Assembly: GCA_039583705.1 (NCBI GenBank)
Contig: JAVKSM010000004.1
Span: 1 to 48,659 of the forward strand
Direction: 5' to 3'
From: JAVKSM01 sp039583705
GTDB taxonomy: Bacteria; Actinomycetota; Actinomycetes; Mycobacteriales; Pseudonocardiaceae
Length of the DNA: 48,659 bases
In this document: in pieces, positions 1-9,383 of the stretch
Layout of the letters: the number at the start of each line of letters is the position of its first letter
How positions within the stretch are numbered: the stretch's first letter is position 1
The notes under the pieces: model-generated
What the model saw: only the letters and a program-made list of their open reading frames with translations
The model's database searches: none
Told to the model about the DNA's origin: nothing
Program-made: the position numbers and the translations under genes

Positions 1-1
1 G

Positions 2-253
2 GTGGCGGTGGCGGGCACAGCCCCGGTCACGGTGTCGCTGGTGTGGGTCCTGGTGCTCGCCGGTACGGCGGCGCTCGCGGTACCCGGCCGGCCGTGGCAA
101 GGGCCGGTGGCGGTCGGGCTGGCGGCGGCGGGCGTGGTGGCCCTCTGCGCCCACACCGGGCGCCGCTTCGGGGGGATGTCTGGTGACGTGCTCGGCGCGG
201 CCTGCGAGCTGGCGACGACCCTCGTCCTCGTCGGCTGCGCGGCCGGCAGCTAA
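2..253 (+). CDS. cobS: Adenosylcobinamide-GDP ribazoletransferase (cobalamin synthase), C-terminal part
   Basis: This is the 3' end of a gene that begins left of the window; about 83 residues are present. CobS joins alpha-ribazole to adenosylcobinamide-GDP in the last steps of cobalamin synthesis, in the membrane. The visible part has two hydrophobic segments around the family's C-terminal signature GGMSGDVLGAACE, followed by a short hydrophobic tail and a TAA stop at 251-253. The family is usually about 250 residues, so roughly two thirds is missing because of the window edge, not because of a mutation. It converges on ilvE, with a strong hairpin between them. A second cobalamin-type gene (cobC-like) lies near 41 kb. 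The motif makes the family secure. Confidence 0.85.
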   Translation: MAVAGTAPVTVSLVWVLVLAGTAALAVPGRPWQGPVAVGLAAAGVVALCAHTGRRFGGMSGDVLGAACELATTLVLVGCAAGS

Positions 254-259
254 CTCGCT

Positions 260-281
260 TGGGCCGGGCGGAGCCGGCCCA
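260..281. terminator. Bidirectional hairpin between cobS and ilvE
   Basis: TGGGCCGG (260-267) and CCGGCCCA (274-281) form a perfect 8-bp stem around a 6-nt loop. It lies in the 37-bp gap between the convergent cobS and ilvE stop codons, so it can serve both strands. There is no clear U-tract, which is common for actinobacterial terminators. The function is inferred from position. Confidence 0.6.
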
Positions 282-290
282 GGCGCCTGG

Positions 291-1394
291 TCATGAAATC
301 AGCACCTCCATCCAGTGGTGGCCGTCCGGGGCAGCGCCGCGCTGGATGGCGGTCAGCAGCTCGCGCAGTCTGGTCGTCACCGGGCCGGGGCCACCGTCAC
401 CGATCGTGAAAGAGCCACCGGCGTGCTTGACCGACCCCACCGGCGTGATCACAGCCGCGGTGCCGCAGGCGAACACCTCGGTGAGCGCGCCCTCGGCCAC
501 CTGCTCCTCCCACTCCTGCGCGGACACCCGCCGCTCACTGACCTCGCAGCCCAACTCCTTGGCCAGCACCAGCAGCGAATCGCGGGTGACACCGGGGAGC
601 AACGAGCCCGTCAGCTCCGGGGTGACCACCTCGACCTGCTCCCCCGCCCCGAAGACGAAGAACAGGTTCATCCCGCCCATCTCCTCGACCCAGCGCCGCT
701 CCCCGGCGTCGAGCCAGACGACCTGGTCGCAACCCTCCTCGGCGGCCTGGGCCTGCGCGACGAGCGAGCCGGCGTAGTTGCCGGGTACCTTGGCCGCGCC
801 GGTTCCGCCCGGCGCGGCCCGGACGTACTCGGTGCACAGCCACACCCGCACCGGCGCCAGCCCGCGGGGGAAGTAGGCCCCGGCCGGCGACGCGATGAGC
901 AGGTAGCGGTAGGCCCTGGCGGGCCGCACCCCGAGCCCGACCTCGGTGGCGATGACGAACGGCCGCAGGTACAGCGACTCCTCCCCGCCGGCGGCCGGAA
1001 CCCAGTCGCGGTCGACCTCGACAAGCTGGCGCAGCGAGCCGAGGAACACCTCCTCCGGCAGCGGCGGCATCGCCATCCGGGCCGCCGACGCCCGGAACCG
1101 GGCCGCGTTGGCGCTGGGCCGGAAGCTCGCGATCGACCCGTCGGGCTGCCGGAATGCCTTGAGCCCCTCGAAGACCACCTGGCCGTAGTGCAGCACCATC
1201 GCCGCCGGATCCAGCACGAGCGGCTGGTAGGGCAGCACCACCGCGTCGTGCCACTGGCCGCCGGACCACTCGACGCTGGCCATGTGGTCGGTGAAGTACT
1301 GGCCGAACCCCGGGCGGGCCAGGATCGCCGCGCGGCGCTGCGTCGGCGTCGGGTCCGGGTTGAGGGTCCGCGTCCAGGAAAGTGCCGCGCTCAT
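291..1394 (-). CDS. ilvE: Branched-chain amino acid aminotransferase
   Basis: This 367-residue fold-type IV PLP enzyme swaps the amino group between glutamate and the keto acids of leucine, isoleucine and valine in the cytoplasm. The PLP lysine is K202 in AAKVPGNYAGSL. Other family marks are GQVVFEGLKAFR near residue 71, YLRPFVIATEVGLGV near 142 and the EEMGGMNLFFVF segment. The length fits the family's roughly 365 residues. The ATG at 1394 begins MSAALSW and gives the expected N-terminus. It lies 60 bp downstream of gcvT on the same strand and is probably co-transcribed with it, the same order as in mycobacteria. The gene looks intact. Confidence 0.95.
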   Translation of the reverse strand: MSAALSWTRTLNPDPTPTQRRAAILARPGFGQYFTDHMASVEWSGGQWHDAVVLPYQPLVLDPAAMVLHYGQVVFEGLKAFRQPDGSIASFRPSANAARFRASAARMAMPPLPEEVFLGSLRQLVEVDRDWVPAAGGEESLYLRPFVIATEVGLGVRPARAYRYLLIASPAGAYFPRGLAPVRVWLCTEYVRAAPGGTGAAKVPGNYAGSLVAQAQAAEEGCDQVVWLDAGERRWVEEMGGMNLFFVFGAGEQVEVVTPELTGSLLPGVTRDSLLVLAKELGCEVSERRVSAQEWEEQVAEGALTEVFACGTAAVITPVGSVKHAGGSFTIGDGGPGPVTTRLRELLTAIQRGAAPDGHHWMEVLIS

Positions 1395-1454
1395 GGGTGC
1401 ACCGTAGCCGGAACGGCGACGATCGGAAGCCCCAGCGTCGGAGGCAGCAGGAAT

Positions 1455-2579
1455 TCAGCGGACCCGGGATGGAACGAACGGCGGGACGACGATCGTGCAC
1501 GTCAGCGGCCGACCGCGGACGTCGACCTCGACCTGCCTGTCCTCCTCCAACCCGGCGTAGGTGTCGAGCAGGGCCAGTGCGATTCCGATGCGCAGCGTCG
1601 GGGAGAACGTGCCGGAGGTCGTGACACCCACCCGTTCGCCGTCGTGGCGCACGTCCATACCGGGACGGGGCACCCCGCGAGAGGTGGCACGCAGGCCGTG
1701 CAGCCGCCGGGTCGGCCCGGCCTGTTTCTCGGCGAGCAGCGCGTCCCGGCCCCAGAACGCCGGCTTGCGCCAGCCGACCGCCCATCCGGCGCGGGCCTGC
1801 AGCGGCGAGATCCCGGGTGAGAGGTCCTGGCCGTGCAGCGGGTAGCCCATCTCGGTGCGCAGCGTGTCGCGAGCACCCAGGCCGCAGGGCAGCCCGCCGC
1901 GTTCGGTGACCGCGGCGAGCAGCGCGTCCCAGAGCGGCCCGGCAGCGTCGGCGCCCACCAGCAGCTCGTAGCCCCGCTCGCCGGTGTAACCGGTCCGGCA
2001 GACCCGGACGGGCACGTCGCGCCACCCCGTATCGACGAAGGCCATGTAGTCCAGCGCGCAGGCGAGGCCGACGGCGTCGAGCACCGCCGCCGACACCGGG
2101 CCCTGCACCGCGAGTACGGCGAGATCGGTGTGCCGATCGGTGATCTCCACGGCGGCCGGCGCGGCGGCCACCAGCCTGGCGGCGACCGTGGCGGCGTTGG
2201 CGGCGTTGGGCACCGCGAGCACCTCGTCGTCCCTGACCCGATAGACGATCAGGTCGTCCACCACGCCGCCGGTATCGTCGCAGCACAGGGTGTACTGCGC
2301 CTGCCCGTCCCGGATGCGCTCGAGGTCCGCGGTCAGGCAGGCGTTGACGAAGGCGGCGGCGCCGGGACCGACGGCGGTCAGCTTGCCCAGGTGGCTGACG
2401 TCGAACAGGCCGGCCGTCGACCGCACCGCGGTGTGCTCGGCGACGACACCGGCCGGGTACTGCACCGGCATCCGCCAGCCCCCGAACGGGGCCAGGCTGG
2501 CGCCGAGGGAAACGTGCCGGTCGTGCAACGGGCTCTCCCGCAGCGTCCCGTCATGGCTTGCATCGCTCACCGCGGGCAC
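1455..2579 (-). CDS. gcvT: Aminomethyltransferase (glycine cleavage system T protein)
   Basis: The T protein takes the aminomethyl group from lipoyl-H protein, releases ammonia and makes 5,10-methylene-tetrahydrofolate. The protein has 374 residues, the usual size. Visible marks are FGGWRMPVQYPAG near residue 32, the folate-site segment GLFDVSHLGK, QYTLCCDDTGGVVDDLIVYR, and RTGYTGERGYELL in the second half. The start is GTG at 2579 (V-P-A-V-S-D) or GTG at 2570; neither has a strong ribosome site. The gene is divergent from pepA across 121 bp and lies upstream of ilvE. No gcvH or gcvP is in the window, so the rest of the complex is elsewhere. The glycine cleavage system needs lipoate, which links it to lipA and lipB downstream. 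Confidence 0.93.
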   Translation of the reverse strand: MPAVSDASHDGTLRESPLHDRHVSLGASLAPFGGWRMPVQYPAGVVAEHTAVRSTAGLFDVSHLGKLTAVGPGAAAFVNACLTADLERIRDGQAQYTLCCDDTGGVVDDLIVYRVRDDEVLAVPNAANAATVAARLVAAAPAAVEITDRHTDLAVLAVQGPVSAAVLDAVGLACALDYMAFVDTGWRDVPVRVCRTGYTGERGYELLVGADAAGPLWDALLAAVTERGGLPCGLGARDTLRTEMGYPLHGQDLSPGISPLQARAGWAVGWRKPAFWGRDALLAEKQAGPTRRLHGLRATSRGVPRPGMDVRHDGERVGVTTSGTFSPTLRIGIALALLDTYAGLEEDRQVEVDVRGRPLTCTIVVPPFVPSRVR

Positions 2580-2700
2580 GCTACGCGCCGGGACCGGCGC
2601 TTCGGCATGCCCGGACGGGCAAGCCGCCCGTCACGACGCTGTCGTTTCTCATTAGCATTCGGAGCGAGCCCGAAACAGTCGAGCCAGGAAGGCGGACCCC

Positions 2701-4191
2701 GTGACCGACATCCCCAAGCTCACCCTCGTCGACGGCAACGCATCCGTCGCGCCGGCCGACGTGCTCGTGGTCGGGACCCGGCAGGGCGAGGCCGGCGCGG
2801 TGCTGGCCGACGGCGCGCAGGACGTCGACGTGGCATTCGACGGGAAGCTCACCGAACTGCTCCGGCTCGCGGGGGCGCGGGGCAAAGCCGACGAGGTGGT
2901 GCGGTTGCCGAGCCGTGGCGCCACCGCGGCGGCCGTGGTGCTCGGCGTCGGGCTGGGCAAGGCTGGCAACGGGCAGCCGGCCGAGCGGATCCGGCGGGCC
3001 TCCGGCGCTGCGGCCCGCGCGCTCGCGGGCAGCGGTCGGGCCGTCTCCACGCTCGCCCGCGTCGACCTCGCCGCGGCCGCCGAGGGTGCCCTGCTGGGAA
3101 GCTACGCATTCACCGCCTACAAGGGCACCCTCGACGACGCCCCGCTGGGCGCGCTCGACCTGCTCGTCGACGCCGCCGAGGACAAAGCCGCGAGGGCCAC
3201 CCTCAGGCGGGCGACCGTGGTGAGCACCGCGGTGTGCACCGCCCGCGACCTCGTCAACACCCCGCCCAACGACCTGTTCCCAGCCTCGTTCGCCGAGCGG
3301 GCCGCGGCGATCGGAAACGCCGCCGGGCTCGAGGTCGAGGTGCTCGACGAGAGGGTGCTGCGGGAGGCGGGCTACGGTGGGGTGCTCGGGGTCGGCGGCG
3401 GCTCGTCGCGGCCGCCGCGGGTGGTCCGGCTGCGCCACCGGGGTCTCCAGCCGCGTGCCAAGGTCGCGTTGGTGGGCAAGGGTGTCACGTTCGACACCGG
3501 CGGCATCTCGATCAAGCCGGCGGCCGACATGGACCACATGACCTCCGACATGTCAGGGGCCGCGGCGGTGGTGGCGACCGTGGCACTGGCGGCGGAGCTC
3601 GAGTTGGCCCTGGAGGTCACCGCGACGGTGCCGATGGCCGAGAACATGCCGTCCGGCACGGCCTACCGCCCCGGGGACGTGCTGTCGATGTACGGCGGGC
3701 GGACCGTGGAGGTGCTCAACACCGACGCCGAGGGCCGGCTGATCCTCGCCGACGCGATCGCGCGGGCCTGCGAGGACTCCCCGGACTACCTGGTGGAGAC
3801 CTCCACGCTCACCGGCGCGCAGCGGGTCGCACTGGGCACCCGCACCGCCGGGGTCATGGGGTCCGACGAGTTCCGGGACCGGGTCGCCGCGCACGCCAGG
3901 GCCACCGGCGAGGGCGGCTGGGCGATGCCGCTTCCCGAGGAGCTGCGGGCCGACCTGGACTCCCGCGTCGCCGACATCGCCAACGTCACCCATCACCGTT
4001 TCGGCGGAATGCTCGTCGCCGGGATCTTCCTGCGGGAGTTCGTCGGCGAGCGCGTGCCGTGGGCGCACATCGACATCGCCGGTCCGGCTTTCAACATCGG
4101 CAGCCCGTGGGGCTACACCGGCAAAGGTGGTACCGGCGTCCCGGTGCGCACCCTCGCCGCGGTCCTCGACGACATCGCCGCCAACGGCTGA
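2701..4191 (+). CDS. pepA: Leucyl aminopeptidase, M17 family
   Basis: This 496-residue two-metal exopeptidase removes N-terminal residues, with broad preference for leucine, in the cytoplasm. The N-terminal macro-like half is followed by the catalytic half carrying VGKGVTFDTGG (K260 and D265 as metal and active-site residues) and the family signature NTDAEGRL (residues 340-347). The GTG start at 2701 follows an AGGAAGG ribosome site. A TANNNT-type -10 candidate (TAGCAT, 2653-2658) lies in the divergent gcvT-pepA region. It corresponds to mycobacterial pepB by position. It is followed after 224 bp by lpdA. The gene looks intact. Confidence 0.95.
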   Translation: MTDIPKLTLVDGNASVAPADVLVVGTRQGEAGAVLADGAQDVDVAFDGKLTELLRLAGARGKADEVVRLPSRGATAAAVVLGVGLGKAGNGQPAERIRRASGAAARALAGSGRAVSTLARVDLAAAAEGALLGSYAFTAYKGTLDDAPLGALDLLVDAAEDKAARATLRRATVVSTAVCTARDLVNTPPNDLFPASFAERAAAIGNAAGLEVEVLDERVLREAGYGGVLGVGGGSSRPPRVVRLRHRGLQPRAKVALVGKGVTFDTGGISIKPAADMDHMTSDMSGAAAVVATVALAAELELALEVTATVPMAENMPSGTAYRPGDVLSMYGGRTVEVLNTDAEGRLILADAIARACEDSPDYLVETSTLTGAQRVALGTRTAGVMGSDEFRDRVAAHARATGEGGWAMPLPEELRADLDSRVADIANVTHHRFGGMLVAGIFLREFVGERVPWAHIDIAGPAFNIGSPWGYTGKGGTGVPVRTLAAVLDDIAANG

Positions 4192-4415
4192 CCAGTCGTC
4201 CCGAGTGGCTCGACCGCCGACCGGGTCCGCCACGCCCGGGTTGCGGCTGTCTCGTGCGTCTCACCGGTCCGCAGCCGGTCGACGGAGCCGCCGCGACCGC
4301 GGCCGGCGGGGCGGCGGTCGTGTCGGTGGAGGCGATGACGGGTGGAAGGATGGACCGGCGGCTCCGCCACGAGCGGCCCGCGCCCATGCCCCCGATCCCC
4401 CTCGAAGGAGACCCC

Positions 4416-5798
4416 GTGGCAGAAAGCCCGGCCGACCTGGTGATCCTCGGCGGCGGCTCTGGCGGCTATGCGTGCGCGCTGCGGGCGGCGGAACTCGGCC
4501 GCTCCGTCGTCCTTGTCGAGAAGGACAAGCTCGGGGGCACCTGCCTGCACCGCGGCTGCATCCCGACCAAGGCGCTGCTGCACGCCGCGGAGGTCGCCGA
4601 CGCCGCCCGCGAGGGTGACCAGTTCGGCGTGAAGAGCTCACTGGCCGGCATCGACATGGCCGGCGTCAACTCCTACAAGGACGGCGTCGTCGAGCGGCTG
4701 TACAAGGGCCTGCGAGGGTTGGTCAGCTCCCGGGGCATTACCCTCGTCGAGGGCACCGGGACGTTCGTCGCGCCGAACGCCGTCGAGGTCGACGGCCGCC
4801 GCTACGGCGGGCGCCATGTCGTGCTGGCCACCGGCTCCTATGCCAGGACGCTGCCCGGCCTCGAGATCGGCGGCCGTGTCCTCACCAGCGAGGCGGCCCT
4901 TGCCCTGGACTCCGTGCCGCAGCGCGTGGTCGTGCTCGGCGGTGGCGTGATCGGCGTCGAGTTCGCCAGCGTGTGGCGCTCCTTCGGCGCCGAGGTGACG
5001 ATCGTCGAGGTGTTGCCGCACCTGGTCCCCGCCGAGGACGAGTTCCTGTCCAAGCAGCTCGAACGGGCGTTCCGACGGCGCAAGATCGCCTTCAAGACCG
5101 CCGTGCGGTTCACCACAGCCGACCAGACCGACAGCGCCGTCACCGTGAGCCTGGAGAACGGTGAGAGCATCGAGGCCGACCTGCTGCTCGTCGCCGTCGG
5201 CCGCGGCCCCAACAGCGCAGGGCACGGCTACGACGAGGCCGGCGTGCGGATGGACCGCGGTTTCGTGCGTGTCGACGAGCGGCTGCGGACCAACCTGCCC
5301 AACGTCTACGCGGTCGGCGACCTCGTCGCCGGCCTGCAGCTCGCCCACCGGGGCTTCGGGCAGGGCATCTTCGTCGCCGAGGACATCGCGGGGCTCACTC
5401 CTGCGCCGATCGACGAGGCCGGCATCCCGCGGGTGACCTACTGCGATCCAGAGGTCGCCTCGGTGGGACTGACCGAGGCGCAGGCCCGGGAGCGGCACGG
5501 CGAGGTGCAGACGCTCACCTACGACCTGGCCGGCAACGGCAAGAGCCAGATCCTCAAGACCGCCGGTGCGATCAAGCTGGTCAAGGCCGGCGGCCAGGGC
5601 ACCGACGGCCCCGTGGTCGGAGTGCACATGATCGGTGCCCGGGTGAGCGAGCTCGTCGGCGAGGCCCAGCTCGTCTACAACTGGGACGCGTTCCCCTCCG
5701 ACGTGGCGTCGCTCGTGCACGCCCACCCGACCCAGAACGAGGCATTCGGCGAGGCCCACCTCGCCCTGGCCGGCAAGCCGCTGCACTCGCACGGCTGA
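4416..5798 (+). CDS. lpdA: Dihydrolipoyl dehydrogenase (E3)
   Basis: This FAD disulfide oxidoreductase reoxidises dihydrolipoyl groups of 2-oxo-acid dehydrogenase E2 and GcvH, passing electrons to NAD+. The product has 460 residues. It has an N-terminal FAD motif GGGSGGYACALRAAELG, the redox pair C43 and C48 in GGTCLHRGCIPTK, a second dinucleotide motif GGGVIGVEFASVW, a VYAVGDL FAD segment, and the C-terminal catalytic pair H437 and E442 in HPTQNE. The GTG start at 4416 has a good GAAGGAG site 6 nt upstream; the open frame upstream of it is non-coding. It sits directly before sucB (61 bp), so it is probably the E3 partner of that complex. Confidence 0.95.
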   Translation: MAESPADLVILGGGSGGYACALRAAELGRSVVLVEKDKLGGTCLHRGCIPTKALLHAAEVADAAREGDQFGVKSSLAGIDMAGVNSYKDGVVERLYKGLRGLVSSRGITLVEGTGTFVAPNAVEVDGRRYGGRHVVLATGSYARTLPGLEIGGRVLTSEAALALDSVPQRVVVLGGGVIGVEFASVWRSFGAEVTIVEVLPHLVPAEDEFLSKQLERAFRRRKIAFKTAVRFTTADQTDSAVTVSLENGESIEADLLLVAVGRGPNSAGHGYDEAGVRMDRGFVRVDERLRTNLPNVYAVGDLVAGLQLAHRGFGQGIFVAEDIAGLTPAPIDEAGIPRVTYCDPEVASVGLTEAQARERHGEVQTLTYDLAGNGKSQILKTAGAIKLVKAGGQGTDGPVVGVHMIGARVSELVGEAQLVYNWDAFPSDVASLVHAHPTQNEAFGEAHLALAGKPLHSHG

Positions 5799-5859
5799 CC
5801 CGCCTGCCACCCGAGCCCAGGGACACCGCCCACCCAACCCGCAGGGAGCCTGAACAGCG

Positions 5860-7626
5860 ATGGCCTTCTCCGTCCAGATGCCCGCCCTCGGGGAGAGCGT
5901 CACCGAGGGCACCGTGACCCGCTGGCTCAAGCACGAGGGTGACCGGGTCGAGGTCGACGAGCCGCTGCTCGAGGTCTCCACCGACAAGGTCGACACCGAG
6001 ATCCCCTCGCCGGCGGCGGGTGTCCTGCAGCGGATCGTCGTGAGCGAGGACGAGACGGTCGAGGTGGGCGCGCAGCTCGCCCTCATCGGCGACGCGGCCG
6101 GCGACGCGGAGGATGCGGGCCGCGGCTGGACGCCGTCGACGTCACCTGCTCCGGTCGGGCCGCCACCACCGGCGGAGGCCACGGCGCCGAACGGACGAAC
6201 TTCCGCCGAACCCGAGCCTCCGCCCGCCCCACCGACAACCGGGGGGCCCGGCAGCGGCGGCACCCGGGTGACGATGCCGGCGCTGGGCGAGTCGGTCACC
6301 GAGGGCACGGTCACGCGATGGCTCAAGCGGGTCGGCGACCAGGTGGAGGTCGACGAGCCGCTGCTGGAGGTGTCTACGGACAAGGTCGATACCGAGATCC
6401 CGTCGCCGGTGGCGGGCACCGTGCTGGAGATCGACGTCCGGGAGGACGAGACCGTCGAGGTGGGCGCCCAGCTCGCCGTCGTCGGGGCGGGCACCCCGAC
6501 CGGTGACACCTCAACCACCCCACCCCTCCCACCACAGCCCACCCCACAGCCGCCAGTCCCGCCGTTTGCCGAGGAGGCGGCGACGCGCGGCCAGGCCGAG
6601 ACGCAGTCGGCGGGGACGGCCGCACCGAGCCCCTGGGCCCTTCCGTCACGCGTTTCATCAGAGCCGACTCCCCGACCACGGCCACAGCCCGACCAGGCGG
6701 ACGGCGCGGGCGCCCCCTACGTGACGCCGCTGGTGCGCAAGCTGGCCGCCGAGCACGGCGTCGACCTGTCGCGGGTCAGCGGCACCGGCGTGGGCGGGCG
6801 CATCCGCAAGCAGGACGTCCTCGCGATCGCCGAGCGCACCGCCGAGCAGCCCACCCCGGCGCCGGCCGCGGCCGAGACCCCGGTGATCCCGCAGCCCAGC
6901 AGCCTACGCGGCACCACGGAGAAGATGTCCCGGCTGCGCTCGGTGATCGCGGAGCGGATGGTGGAGTCACTTCAGGTCTCTGCCCAACTGACCACGGTCG
7001 TGGAAGCCGACGTCACCCGTATCGCCCGACTGCGGGAGCACGCCAGGCGCGACTTCGAGGCCCGAGAGGGCGTGCGGCTGTCATTCCTGCCGTTCTTCGC
7101 CCGCGCCGTCATCGAGGCGCTCAAGCAGCACCCGAAGCTCAACGCGTCGATCGACACCGAGCACAAGGAGGTCACCTACCACGGCGCCGAGCACCTCGGC
7201 GTGGCCGTCGACACCGCGCGGGGCCTGCTGGTACCGGTGATCCACGACGCCGGGGACCTCAACATCGCCGGCCTCGCCCGCAAGATCGAAGACCTGGCGG
7301 CACGGACCCGCGCCGGCCAGGTCACACCGGACGAACTGGCGGGCGGGACGTTCACCCTGAGCAGCACCGGCTCCCGCGGCGCGCTGTTCGACACCCCGAT
7401 CATCCTGCAGCCTCAGGTCGGCATCCTCGGCGCGGGTGCGGTGATCAAGCGGCCGGTCGTCGCGCCCGACGTGGTCGGCGGCGACACCATCGCCGTCCGG
7501 TCGATGGTCTTCCTCGCGCTGTCCTATGACCACCGGCTGGTCGACGGCGCGGACGCGGCACGCTTCCTCGCGACGGTCAGGCAGCGGTTGGAAGCCGGGG
7601 CGTTCGAGACCGAACTGGGACTTTAG
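5860..7626 (+). CDS. sucB: Dihydrolipoamide acyltransferase (E2) with two lipoyl domains
   Basis: This is the 588-residue E2 core of a 2-oxo-acid dehydrogenase complex, named sucB or dlaT in actinobacteria; in mycobacteria the equivalent serves pyruvate dehydrogenase and peroxynitrite defence. Order: lipoyl domain 1 (residues 1-76, lipoyl K43), a Pro/Ala-rich linker, lipoyl domain 2 (about 134-210, lipoyl K175), a second linker, a peripheral subunit-binding domain near 287-320 (YVTPLVRKLAAEHGVDLSRV), then the acyltransferase domain with catalytic HRLVDG (H558 to G563). The two lipoyl domains are nearly identical around the lysine, as expected for an internal duplication. No E1 gene is adjacent. 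lpdA lies upstream, and lipB and lipA, which make its cofactor, lie downstream. Confidence 0.93.
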   Translation: MAFSVQMPALGESVTEGTVTRWLKHEGDRVEVDEPLLEVSTDKVDTEIPSPAAGVLQRIVVSEDETVEVGAQLALIGDAAGDAEDAGRGWTPSTSPAPVGPPPPAEATAPNGRTSAEPEPPPAPPTTGGPGSGGTRVTMPALGESVTEGTVTRWLKRVGDQVEVDEPLLEVSTDKVDTEIPSPVAGTVLEIDVREDETVEVGAQLAVVGAGTPTGDTSTTPPLPPQPTPQPPVPPFAEEAATRGQAETQSAGTAAPSPWALPSRVSSEPTPRPRPQPDQADGAGAPYVTPLVRKLAAEHGVDLSRVSGTGVGGRIRKQDVLAIAERTAEQPTPAPAAAETPVIPQPSSLRGTTEKMSRLRSVIAERMVESLQVSAQLTTVVEADVTRIARLREHARRDFEAREGVRLSFLPFFARAVIEALKQHPKLNASIDTEHKEVTYHGAEHLGVAVDTARGLLVPVIHDAGDLNIAGLARKIEDLAARTRAGQVTPDELAGGTFTLSSTGSRGALFDTPIILQPQVGILGAGAVIKRPVVAPDVVGGDTIAVRSMVFLALSYDHRLVDGADAARFLATVRQRLEAGAFETELGL

Positions 7627-7662
7627 GCTGCGCCGCCGCACGACGTCAGCAACGATCAGCGC

Positions 7663-8556
7663 ATGCGCGTGGTCGTCGCCGGCTCGTCCGGGCTCATCGG
7701 TACCGCCCTGGTCCCCCACCTGCGCTCGGTCGGGCACGAGGTGCTGCGCCTGGTTCGCCGGGCGGCGCAGCAGGCCGACGAGCGTGGCTGGGACCCGTCC
7801 ACCGGTCGGCTCGACGACGGCGCGCTGGACGGGGCGGACGCGGTGGTCAACCTGTGCGGGGCGGGAATCGCCGAGCGGCGCTGGACCGGCGTCTACCGGC
7901 AGGAGATCCGCGACAGCCGGATGGTTCCGACCGACGTGCTGGCCCGCGCGGTGGTCGAGCACGAGGTGCCGAGCCTGGTCAACTCCTCCGCGGTGGCGTT
8001 CTACGGTGACACCGGCGCGCGGATGGTGGACGAGACCGCGCCGGCCGGCCGGGGCTTCCTCGCCGAGGTGTGCCGTGACTGGGAGGGCGCGACCGCGCCG
8101 GCGCAGCGCGGCGGCGTCCGCGTCGTGCTGGCCCGCACCGGGGTGGTGCTCTCACCTTCCGGGGGGCTGCTCGGCCGGCTGCGCCCGCTGTTCTCGATGC
8201 GGCTCGGCGGGAAGCTGGGCGACGGTCGGCAGTACATGTCCTGGATCTCGCTGGAAGACGAGGTCGCGGCGCTCCGCTTCGCCGTGGAACGAGCGGACCT
8301 GCACGGTCCGGTGAACCTCACCGGCCCCGATCCGGTGACCAACGCCGGGTTCACCGCGGCGCTCGCCTCGGCGCTGGGTCGGCCGGCGCCCTGGACCGTT
8401 CCGGGCATCGCCCTCAAGATCGTGCTCGGGTCCGAACTGGCCGACCAGGTGGCGGTGACCGGGCAGCGCGCGGTTCCGGCGGTGCTCCAGCGCGTCGGGT
8501 TCACCTTCCGCCACCAGGTGGTACGCGACGCGCTGGCCGCTGCGGTGAGCCGCTGA
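7663..8556 (+). CDS. TIGR01777-type NAD-dependent epimerase/dehydratase family protein
   Basis: The protein has 297 residues, typical of this SDR-like family (YfcH in E. coli, Rv2216 by position in mycobacteria). An N-terminal Rossmann motif GSSGLIGTALVPHL (residues 7-20) is followed by VNLCGAGIAERRW, NSSAVAFYGDTG and, near the end, the C-terminal DUF1731-like region from about residue 240. The substrate is unknown for the family. The 36-bp gap after sucB and the 21-bp gap before lipB suggest one transcription unit with the lipoate genes, but this does not reveal its reaction. Confidence 0.85.
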   Translation: MRVVVAGSSGLIGTALVPHLRSVGHEVLRLVRRAAQQADERGWDPSTGRLDDGALDGADAVVNLCGAGIAERRWTGVYRQEIRDSRMVPTDVLARAVVEHEVPSLVNSSAVAFYGDTGARMVDETAPAGRGFLAEVCRDWEGATAPAQRGGVRVVLARTGVVLSPSGGLLGRLRPLFSMRLGGKLGDGRQYMSWISLEDEVAALRFAVERADLHGPVNLTGPDPVTNAGFTAALASALGRPAPWTVPGIALKIVLGSELADQVAVTGQRAVPAVLQRVGFTFRHQVVRDALAAAVSR

Positions 8557-8577
8557 GAGCACCGGCTGCGCGGTAGC

Positions 8578-9315
8578 GTGGGTGCCGTGAGCCGGTCCTG
8601 CCGCGCATCCCCGCAACCACCGGTGGTCGTCCCGCTCGGCACGGTCGACTACGTCGCGGCGTGGCGGCGGCAACGGGAGCACGCCGCCGCCAGGGTGTCC
8701 GGGGAGAGCCCGGATGTGCTGCTGCTGCTCGAGCACCCGTCGGTCTACACCGCGGGCCGCCGCACACTGCCCGGGGAGCGCCCAGACGACGGTACGCCGG
8801 TGGTCGACGTGGACCGTGGCGGAAAGATCACCTGGCATGGGCCGGGCCAGCTCGTCGGCTACCCCATCGTCGGGTTGGCCGACCCGGTGGACGTGGTGGA
8901 CTACGTGCGGCGGCTCGAACAGGCGCTCATCGCGGTGTGCGACGGCTACGGGCTGCACTCCGGACGGGTGGCGGGGCGCAGTGGGGTGTGGCTGCCAGCC
9001 CACCGCCGGTGCCCGGAGCGCAAGGTCGCCGCGATCGGGGTGCGGGTGCAGCGCGGCGTCACGCTGCACGGTTTCGCGCTGAACTGCGAGCCCGACCTCG
9101 GCGCCTTCGACCGGATCGTCCCCTGCGGCGTCCGGGACGCCGGAGTGACGTCGCTGGCCGCGGAGCTCGGCCACCCGGTGCCGGTGGCCGAGGTGCTGCC
9201 GGCCGCGCGGGACGCCGTGCTCGCCGCGCTCGACGGTGCCCTCCCGGTCACCGACCGCACGCTGCCCCGGCCCGGCCCGATCGGGCTCGCCCTCGGCGCC
9301 GCCCTGTCCTCCTGA
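8578..9315 (+). CDS. lipB: Lipoyl(octanoyl) transferase
   Basis: LipB moves octanoyl groups from acyl carrier protein onto the lipoyl lysine of E2 and GcvH; LipA then adds sulfur. The product has 245 residues from the first GTG (8578) or 242 from GTG 8587, which is equally plausible since no good ribosome site marks either. The catalytic pair is K149 in RKVAAIG and C183 in IVPCGVRDAGVTSL; TWHGPGQLVGYPI near residue 85 is the other signature. It is intact, 21 bp after the epimerase. The next functional gene is lipA, but about 500 bp and a decayed toxin-antitoxin relic separate the two. Confidence 0.93.
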   Translation: MGAVSRSCRASPQPPVVVPLGTVDYVAAWRRQREHAAARVSGESPDVLLLLEHPSVYTAGRRTLPGERPDDGTPVVDVDRGGKITWHGPGQLVGYPIVGLADPVDVVDYVRRLEQALIAVCDGYGLHSGRVAGRSGVWLPAHRRCPERKVAAIGVRVQRGVTLHGFALNCEPDLGAFDRIVPCGVRDAGVTSLAAELGHPVPVAEVLPAARDAVLAALDGALPVTDRTLPRPGPIGLALGAALSS

Positions 9316-9383
9316 CGGTTCCCGGATCAGGGCGGGACCCGTCGATCCGAGCGCCGAACCGTCGCTCGTGCCACCATGATCCG

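Noticed and set aside
2580..2700. Possible glycine riboswitch in front of gcvT
   Set aside because: The 121-bp region is shared with the divergent pepA promoter and shows none of the conserved glycine aptamer blocks.
1833..4415. Very long open frame running antisense through gcvT, across pepA, into lpdA
   Set aside because: High GC leaves few stops. Its translation is Arg/Gly/Pro-rich with no family motif before 4416, where the real lpdA begins.
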